This document shows, piece by piece, positions 52,472-62,897 of a stretch of 64,000 nt of DNA (within the stretch, counting starts at the first letter, position 1; each line of letters opens with the position of its first letter). The position numbers were made by a program, and so were the translations under genes. The stretch lies in assembly GCA_023138835.1 (NCBI GenBank), contig JAGLOP010000002.1:124001-188000 (forward strand), read 5' to 3'. Under the pieces are notes generated by a model, which was not told where the DNA came from, searched no databases, and was given only the letters and a program-made list of their open reading frames with translations. Origin of the DNA: Arcobacteraceae bacterium. GTDB taxonomy: Bacteria > Campylobacterota > Campylobacteria > Campylobacterales > Arcobacteraceae.

Positions 52472-53464
52472 ATGATTAATACTATTGATATTCATGCCCA
52501 CTTGCTTTCGCCAAATCTAGAATTTGATAGATTCTATGATAAAGTAGCACTTTTGTTTTTTGCAAAACGATTAGGAATAGAAGATATTGATGATTTAAAA
52601 AAGAATCCTTTTTCTAACTATAAAAAACTTTTTATACAAAATCTTCGCAATTCGAAATATGTTCAAAAATCAGTTATTTTTCCAGTAGACCCACGTATAG
52701 ATAAAAAGGGAAATATTATTCATAAAGATCAAACAGTCTGTTCTGACAGCGAAGATGTATGGGATTTTTATAAAGAGTACAAAGAAGAAATTATACCATT
52801 TTTTTCAATAAATCCACTTCGAAAAGATGCACTGGAGAAAATTGATGAATATTCAAAGAGAGGTTTTAAAGGGGCAAAATTTTTACAAAACTATTGGGAT
52901 ATTGATAGTAATAACAGATCTTTTATACCTTACTACGAAAAGCTTTTAGAATATGATCTTCCCCTAGTCATACATACTGGTTTAGAGTTTGGGATGCACT
53001 CTACAAAAGCATATGAATCAGTAGATATGGTCAAACTTCCTGCATCAATGGGTGTTAAAACTATAGCAGCACATTTTGGATTCAATATTATAAAAGATAT
53101 TAGATTTTGGAGAAATTTCTCTACAAATCCAAAGTATTATGATAAGTCATATTTTAAACTTATAAAAATTTTAAAAACATATCCAACACTTTATGCAGAT
53201 CTTTCTGCTGTTATTAATCCTATTAGGTCAAGAGTACTAGAAGATTTGGCATTGAATCATAAAGATATACATCATAAAATTCTTTTTGGAACAGACTATC
53301 CTGTACCTTTTAGTCCATATTTTGCCTCATCTATCTCTTTTAAACAAAGAAAAGAATTAAGTAATATAAAAAATCCTTTAGATTGTTATGTACAAACATT
53401 AAAAGCCTATTTTAAAGAGGATGATCAGATCTTTTTAAATTATAAAAAGATATTGAATTTATAA
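52472..53464 (+). CDS. Amidohydrolase-2 family metal-dependent hydrolase
   Basis: The 330-residue TIM-barrel protein has IDIHAHLLSPN (metal ligands at the first strand), LPLVIHTGLEFGMHS, 'VKTIAAHFGFNI' and KILFGTDYPVPFSPYF (C-terminal Asp). This is the amidohydrolase_2 pattern that also includes decarboxylases. The substrate is unknown. It follows pcm by 11 bases and may be in the same transcript. No clear ribosome-binding site was seen. Confidence 0.8.
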   Translation: MINTIDIHAHLLSPNLEFDRFYDKVALLFFAKRLGIEDIDDLKKNPFSNYKKLFIQNLRNSKYVQKSVIFPVDPRIDKKGNIIHKDQTVCSDSEDVWDFYKEYKEEIIPFFSINPLRKDALEKIDEYSKRGFKGAKFLQNYWDIDSNNRSFIPYYEKLLEYDLPLVIHTGLEFGMHSTKAYESVDMVKLPASMGVKTIAAHFGFNIIKDIRFWRNFSTNPKYYDKSYFKLIKILKTYPTLYADLSAVINPIRSRVLEDLALNHKDIHHKILFGTDYPVPFSPYFASSISFKQRKELSNIKNPLDCYVQTLKAYFKEDDQIFLNYKKILNL

Positions 53465-53479
53465 GGCTTGATTTCATTG

Positions 53480-54478
53480 TTAAAGTTTTTTCAGCTCAAA
53501 GCTTTTTCTGTCCAATAAAAAAGCATCAAAATCATTTGCGATAAAGTAGTTCCCTTTAAAATATTTTTCAATTTCCTTATCCAAAAGATTTATATCATTT
53601 TGCAATTTAGCAGGATTTTTTATGTAGCGTGGGCTGATATGTGTTGCTATAAGGTTTTTTACACCACCATTTTGCGCTGCAATTGCTAATTGTTTTGCAG
53701 TGGTATGTTTTACTTTTTCTTCTAAATTTTCAAACACCTCTTGTGTGAAAGTCGCTTCATGTACAAGCAAATCCAAGTTATTTAATCTATCTCCCAAAAT
53801 ATCAGGTTTGCAATTATCACCTGCAATAATCACTCTTCTGCCCCTTATTGGTTCAAGAAGAAATTCTTTTGGCTCTATCTTTGTTCCATCATTCAAAAGT
53901 ACAGTTTTACCTTTCTTTAAATCACCATATATTTTTCCAGACATTATTCCAATACTTTCAAGCCCTTTTACATCAATAGAACCATTCGAAATATGTTCAA
54001 AGAAACAGTATGCAAAAGTTGTGATGCCATGGTCAAGTGATATAACCTCTACATCAAATGTATCAAAATTAAACTTTGTGCCATTATCTTCATGGCACGA
54101 AGTAGAATCCGACTTGTCGCAAATTTCAATAATTTCAGTGTAATCCAACAGTTTTATTTTTGTGAGTTTTTTTATATTTTCAAGATACTCTTTTATACCT
54201 TTGGGACCATAAATTTCCAAAGGTGTACTAATATTTTCCATAATCCTTGAAGAGAGTAGTCCAGGAAGTCCATAGCAGTGATCACCATGCAGATGTGTTA
54301 TAAATATTTTTGTTAATTTACCTAGTCGGTAATCACTTTTCATAATTTGATGCTGGGTTGCTTCCCCGCAGTCAATAAGGTACCATTCGTTTTTTTGTTC
54401 ATACCTTAGGGCAATTGCAGATAAGTTTCTTTGTTTTGTCGGTTTACCGGCACTTGTTCCAAAAAAAGTTATAGTCAT
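53480..54478 (-). CDS. rnz: Ribonuclease Z
   Basis: The 332-residue metallo-beta-lactamase protein has ITFFGTSAGKPTKQRN, the zinc motif THLHGDHCYGLPGLL (61-75), AGDNCKP, DLLVHEATF and ATHISPRY. It cuts tRNA precursors after the discriminator base. The start is taken at 54478 rather than the in-frame ATG at 54490. GGAG lies six bases ahead of the former, while nothing like it precedes the latter. An insertion of about 40 residues between the HxHxDH and the last motifs is richer in Lys and Glu than usual. Confidence 0.92.
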   Translation of the reverse strand: MTITFFGTSAGKPTKQRNLSAIALRYEQKNEWYLIDCGEATQHQIMKSDYRLGKLTKIFITHLHGDHCYGLPGLLSSRIMENISTPLEIYGPKGIKEYLENIKKLTKIKLLDYTEIIEICDKSDSTSCHEDNGTKFNFDTFDVEVISLDHGITTFAYCFFEHISNGSIDVKGLESIGIMSGKIYGDLKKGKTVLLNDGTKIEPKEFLLEPIRGRRVIIAGDNCKPDILGDRLNNLDLLVHEATFTQEVFENLEEKVKHTTAKQLAIAAQNGGVKNLIATHISPRYIKNPAKLQNDINLLDKEIEKYFKGNYFIANDFDAFLLDRKSFELKKL

Positions 54479-54522
54479 ATAATTCTCCATAATATAAATT
54501 AGAGTATATCACAATCTTGCCG

Positions 54523-55308
54523 TTATCCACTTAACCCTTGTCTCATAGCTTCTATTAAACTTTTATCAGCTTTACAACCAGTAAACAGTTCAAACGCAAT
54601 AACACCTTGAAAAAGGAGCATATCTTCCCCGTCTTTAAACTTAAGTCCTTTTTCTTTGGCAAAAGTTAAAAATGGTGTCATTTTTCCATAAATACAATCA
54701 ATGGCATAAGTTGAATTTTCTAAAATATTTTCTAATATTTCTTTAGGAGCAGGGTAGTTGTCATCTTTTAATCCAGCACTTGTAGAGTTAATAACTAAGT
54801 CATATTTATCACAATCAAAATTATCCCAATTATATGTTTTACAACCTAATTTTTTAAAGAATTCTAATCTTCCTTCACTCCTATTTATCACTGTTGTATC
54901 GATTGAAGCACCTTTAAATGCTACCGCAATTGCTTTGGCTGTTCCTCCTGCTCCTAAAATTAAAGCAGACTTTATATCTCCAAACTCTTCAATAGCCATC
55001 ATAAATCCAGGTGCATCTGTGTTGTATGCGATTACTTGTCCATTTTCATTTATATAAGTATTAACCGCCCCTATCTCTTTAGCTAATCCACGAACTTCAT
55101 CGGCAAGTTTAAAAGCATCTTCTTTATGCGGTACAGTTATATTTGCTCCGGCGATTTCATTGGCTAAAAAGTTTTGTTTAAGTTCATTCCCGTCTTCCAA
55201 ATGAGTTTTAGTATAGTTTCCATCAAAATTAATTTTTTTAAATCCTGCGTTGTGCATTTGTGGTGATTTTGAATGTTCTATCGGATTGCCGTAAATTGTG
55301 AAGTTCAT
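54523..55308 (-). CDS. aroE: AroE, shikimate 5-dehydrogenase
   Basis: The 261-residue protein has GNPIEHSKSPQMHN (shikimate binding), 'GANITVPHKEDAFKLADEV' with the catalytic Lys and NTDAPGF with Asp. The nucleotide loop is LILGAGGTAKAIAVAF, followed by INRSEGR for NADP phosphate. It reduces 3-dehydroshikimate to shikimate. Divergent from dbpA. Confidence 0.95.
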   Translation of the reverse strand: MNFTIYGNPIEHSKSPQMHNAGFKKINFDGNYTKTHLEDGNELKQNFLANEIAGANITVPHKEDAFKLADEVRGLAKEIGAVNTYINENGQVIAYNTDAPGFMMAIEEFGDIKSALILGAGGTAKAIAVAFKGASIDTTVINRSEGRLEFFKKLGCKTYNWDNFDCDKYDLVINSTSAGLKDDNYPAPKEILENILENSTYAIDCIYGKMTPFLTFAKEKGLKFKDGEDMLLFQGVIAFELFTGCKADKSLIEAMRQGLSG

Positions 55309-55355
55309 AGTTGACCTTTTAATAAAATATTTGTAATTTTATCTTAATATTCAGG

Positions 55356-55361
55356 TATAAT
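55356..55361 (+). promoter_or_regulatory. Promoter -10 of dbpA, implying a leaderless or near-leaderless message
   Basis: TATAAT ends six bases before the ATG at 55367, so the transcript should begin at or next to the start codon. Confidence 0.5.
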
Positions 55362-55366
55362 GGCTT

Positions 55367-56746
55367 ATGCAAAATACAAATAATAAATTTAATCAATTAA
55401 AAATACCATCAACGATGGTTGATACTTTATCATCTCTAAATTATACTGAGATGACACCTATTCAAGCAAAAAGTTTGCCTTTTATTTTAGAGGGTCGGGA
55501 TGTAATAGCAAAAGCTAAAACAGGAAGTGGTAAAACTGCTGCTTTTGGTATTGGCGTTTTAAATAAACTTAATGTCAAGAGATTTAGAATTCAAACCCTG
55601 ATTTTATGTCCTACACGGGAGTTAGCTGACCAAGTGGCTTCGGAACTGCGAAGAATAGCACGATTTACACATAATATTAAGATTTTAACTTTATGCGGCG
55701 GAGTGCCTTATAATCCTCAAATGCACTCACTTTCTCATCAAGCTCATATTATCGTTGGAACTCCAGGACGAATTTTAAAGCATCTAAAAGAGGATAACTT
55801 TACACCTGAACATATTGAGACTTTAGTTTTAGACGAAGCTGACAGGATGCTTGATATGGGATTTAGTGATGATATTAATGAAATAATTTCTTTTATTCCT
55901 AAAAATAGACAAACTCTTTTATTTTCAGCAACATTTCCTGAAGATATTGAAAGTTTGAGTAGAGATATCTTAAATAATCCTCAAACTATAGAGGTAGAAT
56001 CAACGCATGAACAATCAATAATACAACAAGATTTTTACAAAGTTGAAGAGTATAAAAAAGTCAATGCTGTACAAAAGATTTTAAATCATTCACAAGCTTC
56101 TTGTGTAGTGATATTTTGTAATACAAAAATTGCTTGTAATGAATTAGCCGATGACTTGTATGATGCAGGTCTTTCAACACTTGTGCTTCATAGTGATTTA
56201 GATCAAAGAGAACGAAATGAAACTTTAGTATTGTTTGCTAATAAAAGTTATCCTATTCTAATCGCAACTGATGTGGCAGCAAGGGGTCTTGATATCAAAG
56301 ATATTGATTTAGTGATTAACTATGATTTACCACACGACAACGAGGTTTATATACACAGAATTGGACGAACAGCAAGAGCAGGTGCAAAAGGTCGTGCTGT
56401 TAATCTTGTAACTAATGAAATACAATTTGATGAGCTCCAAGAGTATTTAGGTACAGATATTGTTGAAAAAGAAATTGATGATTTAGATAATGATAAAAAA
56501 TATACTATAAAATCTAAATATTCTACTATTTTTATAAATGGCGGCAAAAAAAGTAAAGTTAGGGCAGGGGATATTTTAGGAGCTTTAACTGCTGGAGTAG
56601 GGATAGATAAAAGTGATATAGGGAAAATTGATATTTTAGACTTATGTTCTTATGTAGCAGTAAAAAAAGGAGTTGAGAAAAAAGCTTTTGACGGTTTGGC
56701 AAATGGAAAAATAAAAGGTAAGTATTTTAGGGTATTTTTAAAATAA
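55367..56746 (+). CDS. dbpA: DbpA-type DEAD-box RNA helicase
   Basis: The 459-residue helicase has Q motif MTPIQAKSLP, motif I AKAKTGSGKTAAF, Ia PTRELADQV, DEAD motif VLDEADRMLDMGF, SAT 'LLFSATFPED' and VI HRIGRTARAGAKG. The C-terminal DbpA domain ('YSTIFINGGKKSKVRAGD', 'GKIDILDLCSYVAV') binds 23S rRNA hairpin 92 in DbpA. It helps late 50S assembly. Confidence 0.93.
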   Translation: MQNTNNKFNQLKIPSTMVDTLSSLNYTEMTPIQAKSLPFILEGRDVIAKAKTGSGKTAAFGIGVLNKLNVKRFRIQTLILCPTRELADQVASELRRIARFTHNIKILTLCGGVPYNPQMHSLSHQAHIIVGTPGRILKHLKEDNFTPEHIETLVLDEADRMLDMGFSDDINEIISFIPKNRQTLLFSATFPEDIESLSRDILNNPQTIEVESTHEQSIIQQDFYKVEEYKKVNAVQKILNHSQASCVVIFCNTKIACNELADDLYDAGLSTLVLHSDLDQRERNETLVLFANKSYPILIATDVAARGLDIKDIDLVINYDLPHDNEVYIHRIGRTARAGAKGRAVNLVTNEIQFDELQEYLGTDIVEKEIDDLDNDKKYTIKSKYSTIFINGGKKSKVRAGDILGALTAGVGIDKSDIGKIDILDLCSYVAVKKGVEKKAFDGLANGKIKGKYFRVFLK

Positions 56747-56784
56747 TACTATATACTTACATAAATTAAAACAAGGAATAAAAA

Positions 56785-57069
56785 ATGGCAACAGCAAGTG
56801 CAAGACATATATTGGTAGAAGATGAGGCAATTTGTAGTGATTTAAAGGCGAAAATTGAAAGTGGTGAAACAACTTTTGAAGATGCAGCAAAAAGTTATTC
56901 GCAATGTCCATCAGGTGATGAAGGTGGAGCTTTAGGTACATTTGGTCAAGGTCAAATGGTACCTGAATTTGATAAAGTTGTGTTTAATGATGAAGTAGGC
57001 GTTGTTCACGGACCGGTTAAAACACAATTTGGTTGGCATCTGTTAGAAGTTACCGAAAGAAACGACTAA
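56785..57069 (+). CDS. Parvulin-type peptidyl-prolyl isomerase
   Basis: The 94-residue single-domain parvulin has SARHILVEDEAICSDLK, 'SQCPSGDEGGALGTFGQGQM' and 'GPVKTQFGWHLLEV', all hallmark segments including the conserved His/Cys/Phe/His active-site residues. It is cytoplasmic (no signal peptide) and resembles E. coli PpiC. AAGGAA precedes the ATG. It sits upstream of the YajQ-type gene. Confidence 0.93.
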   Translation: MATASARHILVEDEAICSDLKAKIESGETTFEDAAKSYSQCPSGDEGGALGTFGQGQMVPEFDKVVFNDEVGVVHGPVKTQFGWHLLEVTERND

Positions 57070-57079
57070 AGGTTTTAAG

Positions 57080-57583
57080 ATGGCAAAATCAAAAGAACAC
57101 ACATTTGATATCTCTGCAAAGTTAGATATGCAAGAGATGAAGAATGCGGTTATTCAATCTCAAAAAGAGGTAGATAATCGTTATGATTTTAAAGGCGCAA
57201 CTAAAACTATTGATTTAAGTGAAGGTAGTAAAACATTGACATTATTAAGTGATAGTGATCAGAAAGTTGATGCTATGAAAGATATTTTAATCTCTAAGAT
57301 GAATAAAAGAGGCGTATCAATAAATTCACTCGAAGAGTTAAAAGCTGAAGATGCCAGCGGTGGAAAAAGGAAGTTTACTTATAAAATAGTTGATACTATT
57401 GAAAAAGATGAAGCTAAAACTATTCAAACTGAAATAAAGCAACTTAAATTAAAAGTAACAGCAGTAAATCAAGGTGATGAGATACGAGTATCCGGTAAAA
57501 ACCTTGATGATTTACAAAAAGTTATGAAGCATTTAAAATCATTAGAGTTAAAAGCTCCTTTGGTATTTGACAACTTTAGATAA
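57080..57583 (+). CDS. YajQ family nucleotide-binding protein
   Basis: The 167-residue protein has the YajQ pattern HTFDISAKLDMQEMKNAV, NRYDFKGATKTIDL and 'VRVSGK'-like IRVSGKNLDDLQKVM near the end. YajQ proteins bind nucleotides; several bind c-di-GMP (for example in Xanthomonas and Pseudomonas) and regulate gene expression. Given the c-di-GMP riboswitch and HD-GYP protein in this window it is a candidate effector; that is inference. Confidence 0.92.
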   Translation: MAKSKEHTFDISAKLDMQEMKNAVIQSQKEVDNRYDFKGATKTIDLSEGSKTLTLLSDSDQKVDAMKDILISKMNKRGVSINSLEELKAEDASGGKRKFTYKIVDTIEKDEAKTIQTEIKQLKLKVTAVNQGDEIRVSGKNLDDLQKVMKHLKSLELKAPLVFDNFR

Positions 57584-58170
57584 TGTCTAATAAAATTGAT
57601 GAAATTATAGAGCAGATAAAAACTCTTGAAGATGAATTGATCGATGAATTTAAAAATAAAGAAAAAGAATTTTTTTATAAGATAGAAAATGAAAAGATTA
57701 AATTTGAACAAGATGTTATTGAAGAGGGTAAGTCTAAAATAGTTAATTCTATTAAATACTTATCTTCTCTCCCTATTCTAGCAACACTAACTATACCTTT
57801 TATCTGGCTTATGATTATTCCTATAATTGTAATTGATATTAGTGTAACCATATTTCAAGTTATCTGCTTTCCAATATATAAAATTCCAAAAGTAAAACGA
57901 AAAGATTATATTATCATTGATAGATACAATCTATTTTATTTAGATAAGGTAGAGAAAATAAATTGTTTATATTGTGAGTATTTTAATGGTACAGTAGCTT
58001 ATGTAAAAGAAATTGCTGGGCGAACAGAACAATTTTGGTGTCCAATTAAACATTCAAAACATTTAAAAGATAAACATTCACGATATGATAAGTTTTTTGA
58101 TTATGGTGATTATAAAAAATATAGCAAAGAGATAAAGACAAGAAGATCAGACTTTAACGATCTTAAATAG
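57583..58170 (+). CDS. Membrane protein with Cys-rich C-terminal motif, unknown
   Basis: The 195-residue protein starts within the yajQ stop (TAATG). It has a charged, coiled N-terminal stretch, two hydrophobic segments (about 60-100) and a soluble C-terminal part with INCLYCEYFNGTVAY and TEQFWCPIKHSK. These look like a CxxC plus Cys/His metal site. No named family was recognised. It is presumably an inner-membrane protein with a cytoplasmic metal-binding tail. Confidence 0.6.
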   Translation: MSNKIDEIIEQIKTLEDELIDEFKNKEKEFFYKIENEKIKFEQDVIEEGKSKIVNSIKYLSSLPILATLTIPFIWLMIIPIIVIDISVTIFQVICFPIYKIPKVKRKDYIIIDRYNLFYLDKVEKINCLYCEYFNGTVAYVKEIAGRTEQFWCPIKHSKHLKDKHSRYDKFFDYGDYKKYSKEIKTRRSDFNDLK

Positions 58171-58174
58171 CTTA

Positions 58175-60121
<1,947 letters not shown>

Positions 60122-60184
60122 TTATTATATCTTCTTTTTATTATCTATGGAATTATACATATTTTTTACTTTATTCATAAACTT

Positions 60185-60862
60185 TTATATACACTTTAGT
60201 ATTTTAAAATATTCTTCTCTACTTATCTCTTTTGCACCTAATGATTCTAAATGCTCATTATAAACTTGACAATCTATAAGTTTAATCCCGTTAGCACTTG
60301 CTTGTTTACACAAATGATAGAAAGCCATCTTTGAAGCATCACTAACTTTACTAAACATACTTTCCCCACAAAAAATATCTCCTACCCATACACCATACAA
60401 TCCACCTACAAGCTCACCACCCAAATAACACTCAATGCTAAATGCAATACCTAAGTTAAAAAGCTGGGTATAAGCTTCAATAAACTCATCTCTTATCCAA
60501 GTATCATCTTCATGCTTTCTTTTTATATTGGCACAATTTTTGATAACCTCTTCAAAATTTTCATTTGATTTTATGACAAAGTTTTTATTTTTGATAGTTC
60601 GCTTTAAACTTTTAGAAACAATAAAATCATCTGGATACAATACCATTCTTTTAGCAGGACTAAACCAGTGTATATAGTTATGCTCATCTATATACCAAGG
60701 AAACAAACCATTTTCATAAGCATTGATAAGTCTTTGAGGATGAAAATCTCCACCAACAGCTACTAAGTCATCTTTCATCATATCTAATGTCGGGAAATCA
60801 AAATTATCATCATCTAAAAGATAGATTTTGTGTTCTTTGTCAATTAGTTCCAAACTAAGCAT
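60185..60862 (-). CDS. aat: Aat, leucyl/phenylalanyl-tRNA--protein transferase
   Basis: The 225-residue protein has FPTLDMMKDDLVAVGGDFHP, ENGLFPWY, 'WFSPAKRMVLYPDDF' and 'GELVGGLYGVWVGDIFCGES' with MFSKVSDASKMAF, the Aat pattern. It adds Leu or Phe to N-terminal Arg or Lys residues for the N-end rule. It overlaps the end of the next (upstream) methyltransferase gene. Confidence 0.93.
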   Translation of the reverse strand: MLSLELIDKEHKIYLLDDDNFDFPTLDMMKDDLVAVGGDFHPQRLINAYENGLFPWYIDEHNYIHWFSPAKRMVLYPDDFIVSKSLKRTIKNKNFVIKSNENFEEVIKNCANIKRKHEDDTWIRDEFIEAYTQLFNLGIAFSIECYLGGELVGGLYGVWVGDIFCGESMFSKVSDASKMAFYHLCKQASANGIKLIDCQVYNEHLESLGAKEISREEYFKILKCI

Positions 60863-61778
60863 CCCTTTTTTTAAAAACTAAGTTTTTCAAAGCCCGTTCA
60901 TCATCAACAGCCACAAACTCTTTAACATTTTCAAGTCGTTTTACAAACTCAAAATCAGGCGCAAACTCTTTAAAAATATCTATGATAAATTGACTGTCTA
61001 AATCAGGGGAGTTTAGACAAGCTAATATAATGCAATCTTTTGAAGCTAAAGAAGAAAGTTTTTTTATAATCTTTTCATAATCCCTAGAAGCGGCAAAACT
61101 TCCTTTTTGAAAGGTTGGCGGGTCTATTATGATTAAATCATAGGGACCATTTTTTTTAATTCTTGAAAATGATTTTAAAATATTGTAAGGGAAAAAACTT
61201 ACATTCTTAGTATCTAAGTTATTTAAATGATGATTAGCCCGCCCTGTAGTTAAAGCACCTTTTGCCATATCTATATTTAATACACTTGAAGCTTGTCCAC
61301 TAATAGCAAATAAACTAAAAGCACAAGTATATGAAAATAAGTTTAAGACTTTTTTGTCGCCGGCAATTTCTCGTACAAACTCTCTTCCTATTTTCATATC
61401 TGGGAAATATCCACTATTTTGGTTTGATAAAAGATTAATTTTGATTTTTATACCATTTTCAATTACATACAAATTATCTTTTAATTCTCCTGCAATAATT
61501 TGAGCAGTTGTTTTGGGTATATATCTTCGTTGTAATACTATTGTATTGTGTCTGGTTGTTTTTATAAACTCTTTTAGCATCTCAAATAGTTCAGTTTCTG
61601 TATTTTCGTCACACTCAAAATAAAATGTAACACTTAATATATCATCAATAGAATCAATTGTTAAAAATTTCCAATCAGGATACACAGCACCTCGACCATG
61701 AAAGAGTCGTTTAAACTCTTGTGTTAAATCTTGGCTATTCTTTTCTATAATATTTTTAATATCATTTATTTTCAACAT
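60855..61778 (-). CDS. RlmI/RlmK-like 23S rRNA methyltransferase
   Basis: The 307-residue SAM methyltransferase has 'NSGYFPDMKIGREFVREIAG' and SAM motif 'KVLNLFSYTCAFSLFA'. NIDMAKGALTTGRANHHLNN and LIIIDPPTFQKGSFAASRDY (NPPxF-type active site) follow. It belongs to the COG1092 rRNA m5C/m7G methyltransferases. It lacks the N-terminal PUA domain of RlmI. The base target cannot be told. Confidence 0.83.
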   Translation of the reverse strand: MLKINDIKNIIEKNSQDLTQEFKRLFHGRGAVYPDWKFLTIDSIDDILSVTFYFECDENTETELFEMLKEFIKTTRHNTIVLQRRYIPKTTAQIIAGELKDNLYVIENGIKIKINLLSNQNSGYFPDMKIGREFVREIAGDKKVLNLFSYTCAFSLFAISGQASSVLNIDMAKGALTTGRANHHLNNLDTKNVSFFPYNILKSFSRIKKNGPYDLIIIDPPTFQKGSFAASRDYEKIIKKLSSLASKDCIILACLNSPDLDSQFIIDIFKEFAPDFEFVKRLENVKEFVAVDDERALKNLVFKKRDA

Positions 61779-61859
61779 TTCAAAGAAACTCCCAAACTCG
61801 TTTTGATATTATATCAAAAAGTAGATATAATCACATTTACTAAAATTATGGAGATTATA

Positions 61860-62201
61860 TTGAATTATACAGATATATTTATATTAGGTTGGAATTTAAA
61901 TGCTTTGATGTTTGTAATTAACCTAATGGTAGCAATGAGAATTTTAAATTCAAATGATGCAGGAGTATTACACAAAGAGAGTGAAACTTTAAGAGGGCTA
62001 AAGGAAGAATTTGACAAGCTTTATCCAAATAGAAAATATGATGTATTTATCACTTATTTATTCCCGTTTACTGCATTTTTTAGAGTATCATTTAAAATGA
62101 TAGAGATGAAAATGTTTTTTAGTAAAAATGAAGGTACACGAATGTATGATTTTATGGTTTATAAATATCAAACAGATATAAACAGAGTAAAAAACAACTA
62201 A
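61860..62201 (+). CDS. Small membrane-associated protein of unknown function
   Basis: The 113-residue protein starts at TTG 61860, because GGAG (61850-61853) lies six bases upstream; a longer frame from 61731 overlaps the divergent methyltransferase gene. It has an N-terminal hydrophobic segment (about 5-26, 'FILGWNLNALMFVINLMVAM') and a second weakly hydrophobic one (YDVFITYLFPFTAFFRVSF). No family was recognised. It is convergent with the DUF2461 gene. Confidence 0.6.
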   Translation: MNYTDIFILGWNLNALMFVINLMVAMRILNSNDAGVLHKESETLRGLKEEFDKLYPNRKYDVFITYLFPFTAFFRVSFKMIEMKMFFSKNEGTRMYDFMVYKYQTDINRVKNN

Positions 62202-62204
62202 ATT

Positions 62205-62897
62205 TTACTCAATATTTGTAAGTGTCATTTCATATAACCACTTTTGTAAATCTTTCATATCATCATATATATTAAAAGCCCTCGTAGCAACTTCAAAGCT
62301 ATAAAAAATATCATCTATAGGAAAACTTTTATAAGCATACACAGCACCGTAAAGTACTAAATCAATATGATTATCGCACTTTTTAAAGCCCTGCGGCAGC
62401 CTTTTAAATTTATGTTCAGGCAAATTATAACCTTTAGATTTTAAATCTTCTAAAATATTATAAAGTTCATCTCTTTTTTTCTCATCTTTTAAATATTCTC
62501 TAAATGTTTTTAACATAGGCTGTTTAAAGTTTCTAATACCGCTTGCAATAAAATATTCATCTTTATCAAAGTGCATATAAAAACAACTACTTTGCATCCT
62601 ATGTCCACTACCTTGCCAAAACAGAAGTCCAATTTTACTTTTCATAGGTGTTTTATCTTTGCTAAATCTTACATCACGATAAATTTTAAATAAACTACCA
62701 CCAACTTTTGGTCTATAATTTATACTTGGTACTAAAATCTGAAGAGTTTCACCCATCTCTTCAACAAAAGCTTCGGTTGGATTTCTTATCTCATCTTCCC
62801 AAATATGACGATTGTCTTCAAACCATACTTTTGTATTATTTTCTTTTAGCTCTTTTAAAAAGTCTATACCTTTTTGAGAGAAACCATTAAACTGCAC
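62205..62897 (-). CDS. DUF2461 (TIGR02453) family protein
   Basis: The 230-residue protein has FNGFSQKGIDFLKELKENN, 'VWFEDNRHIWEDEI', 'RPKVGGSLFKIYRDVRFSKD' with KTPMKSKIGLLFW, the hallmarks of this widespread family of unknown biochemical role. It overlaps the pepD-type gene by 11 bases, so both are in one minus-strand transcript. Confidence 0.85.
   Translation of the reverse strand: MQFNGFSQKGIDFLKELKENNTKVWFEDNRHIWEDEIRNPTEAFVEEMGETLQILVPSINYRPKVGGSLFKIYRDVRFSKDKTPMKSKIGLLFWQGSGHRMQSSCFYMHFDKDEYFIASGIRNFKQPMLKTFREYLKDEKKRDELYNILEDLKSKGYNLPEHKFKRLPQGFKKCDNHIDLVLYGAVYAYKSFPIDDIFYSFEVATRAFNIYDDMKDLQKWLYEMTLTNIE

Noticed and set aside
61731-61859. Longer N terminus for the small membrane protein
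   Set aside because: It lies antisense to the methyltransferase gene; GGAG at 61850 supports the TTG start at 61860.
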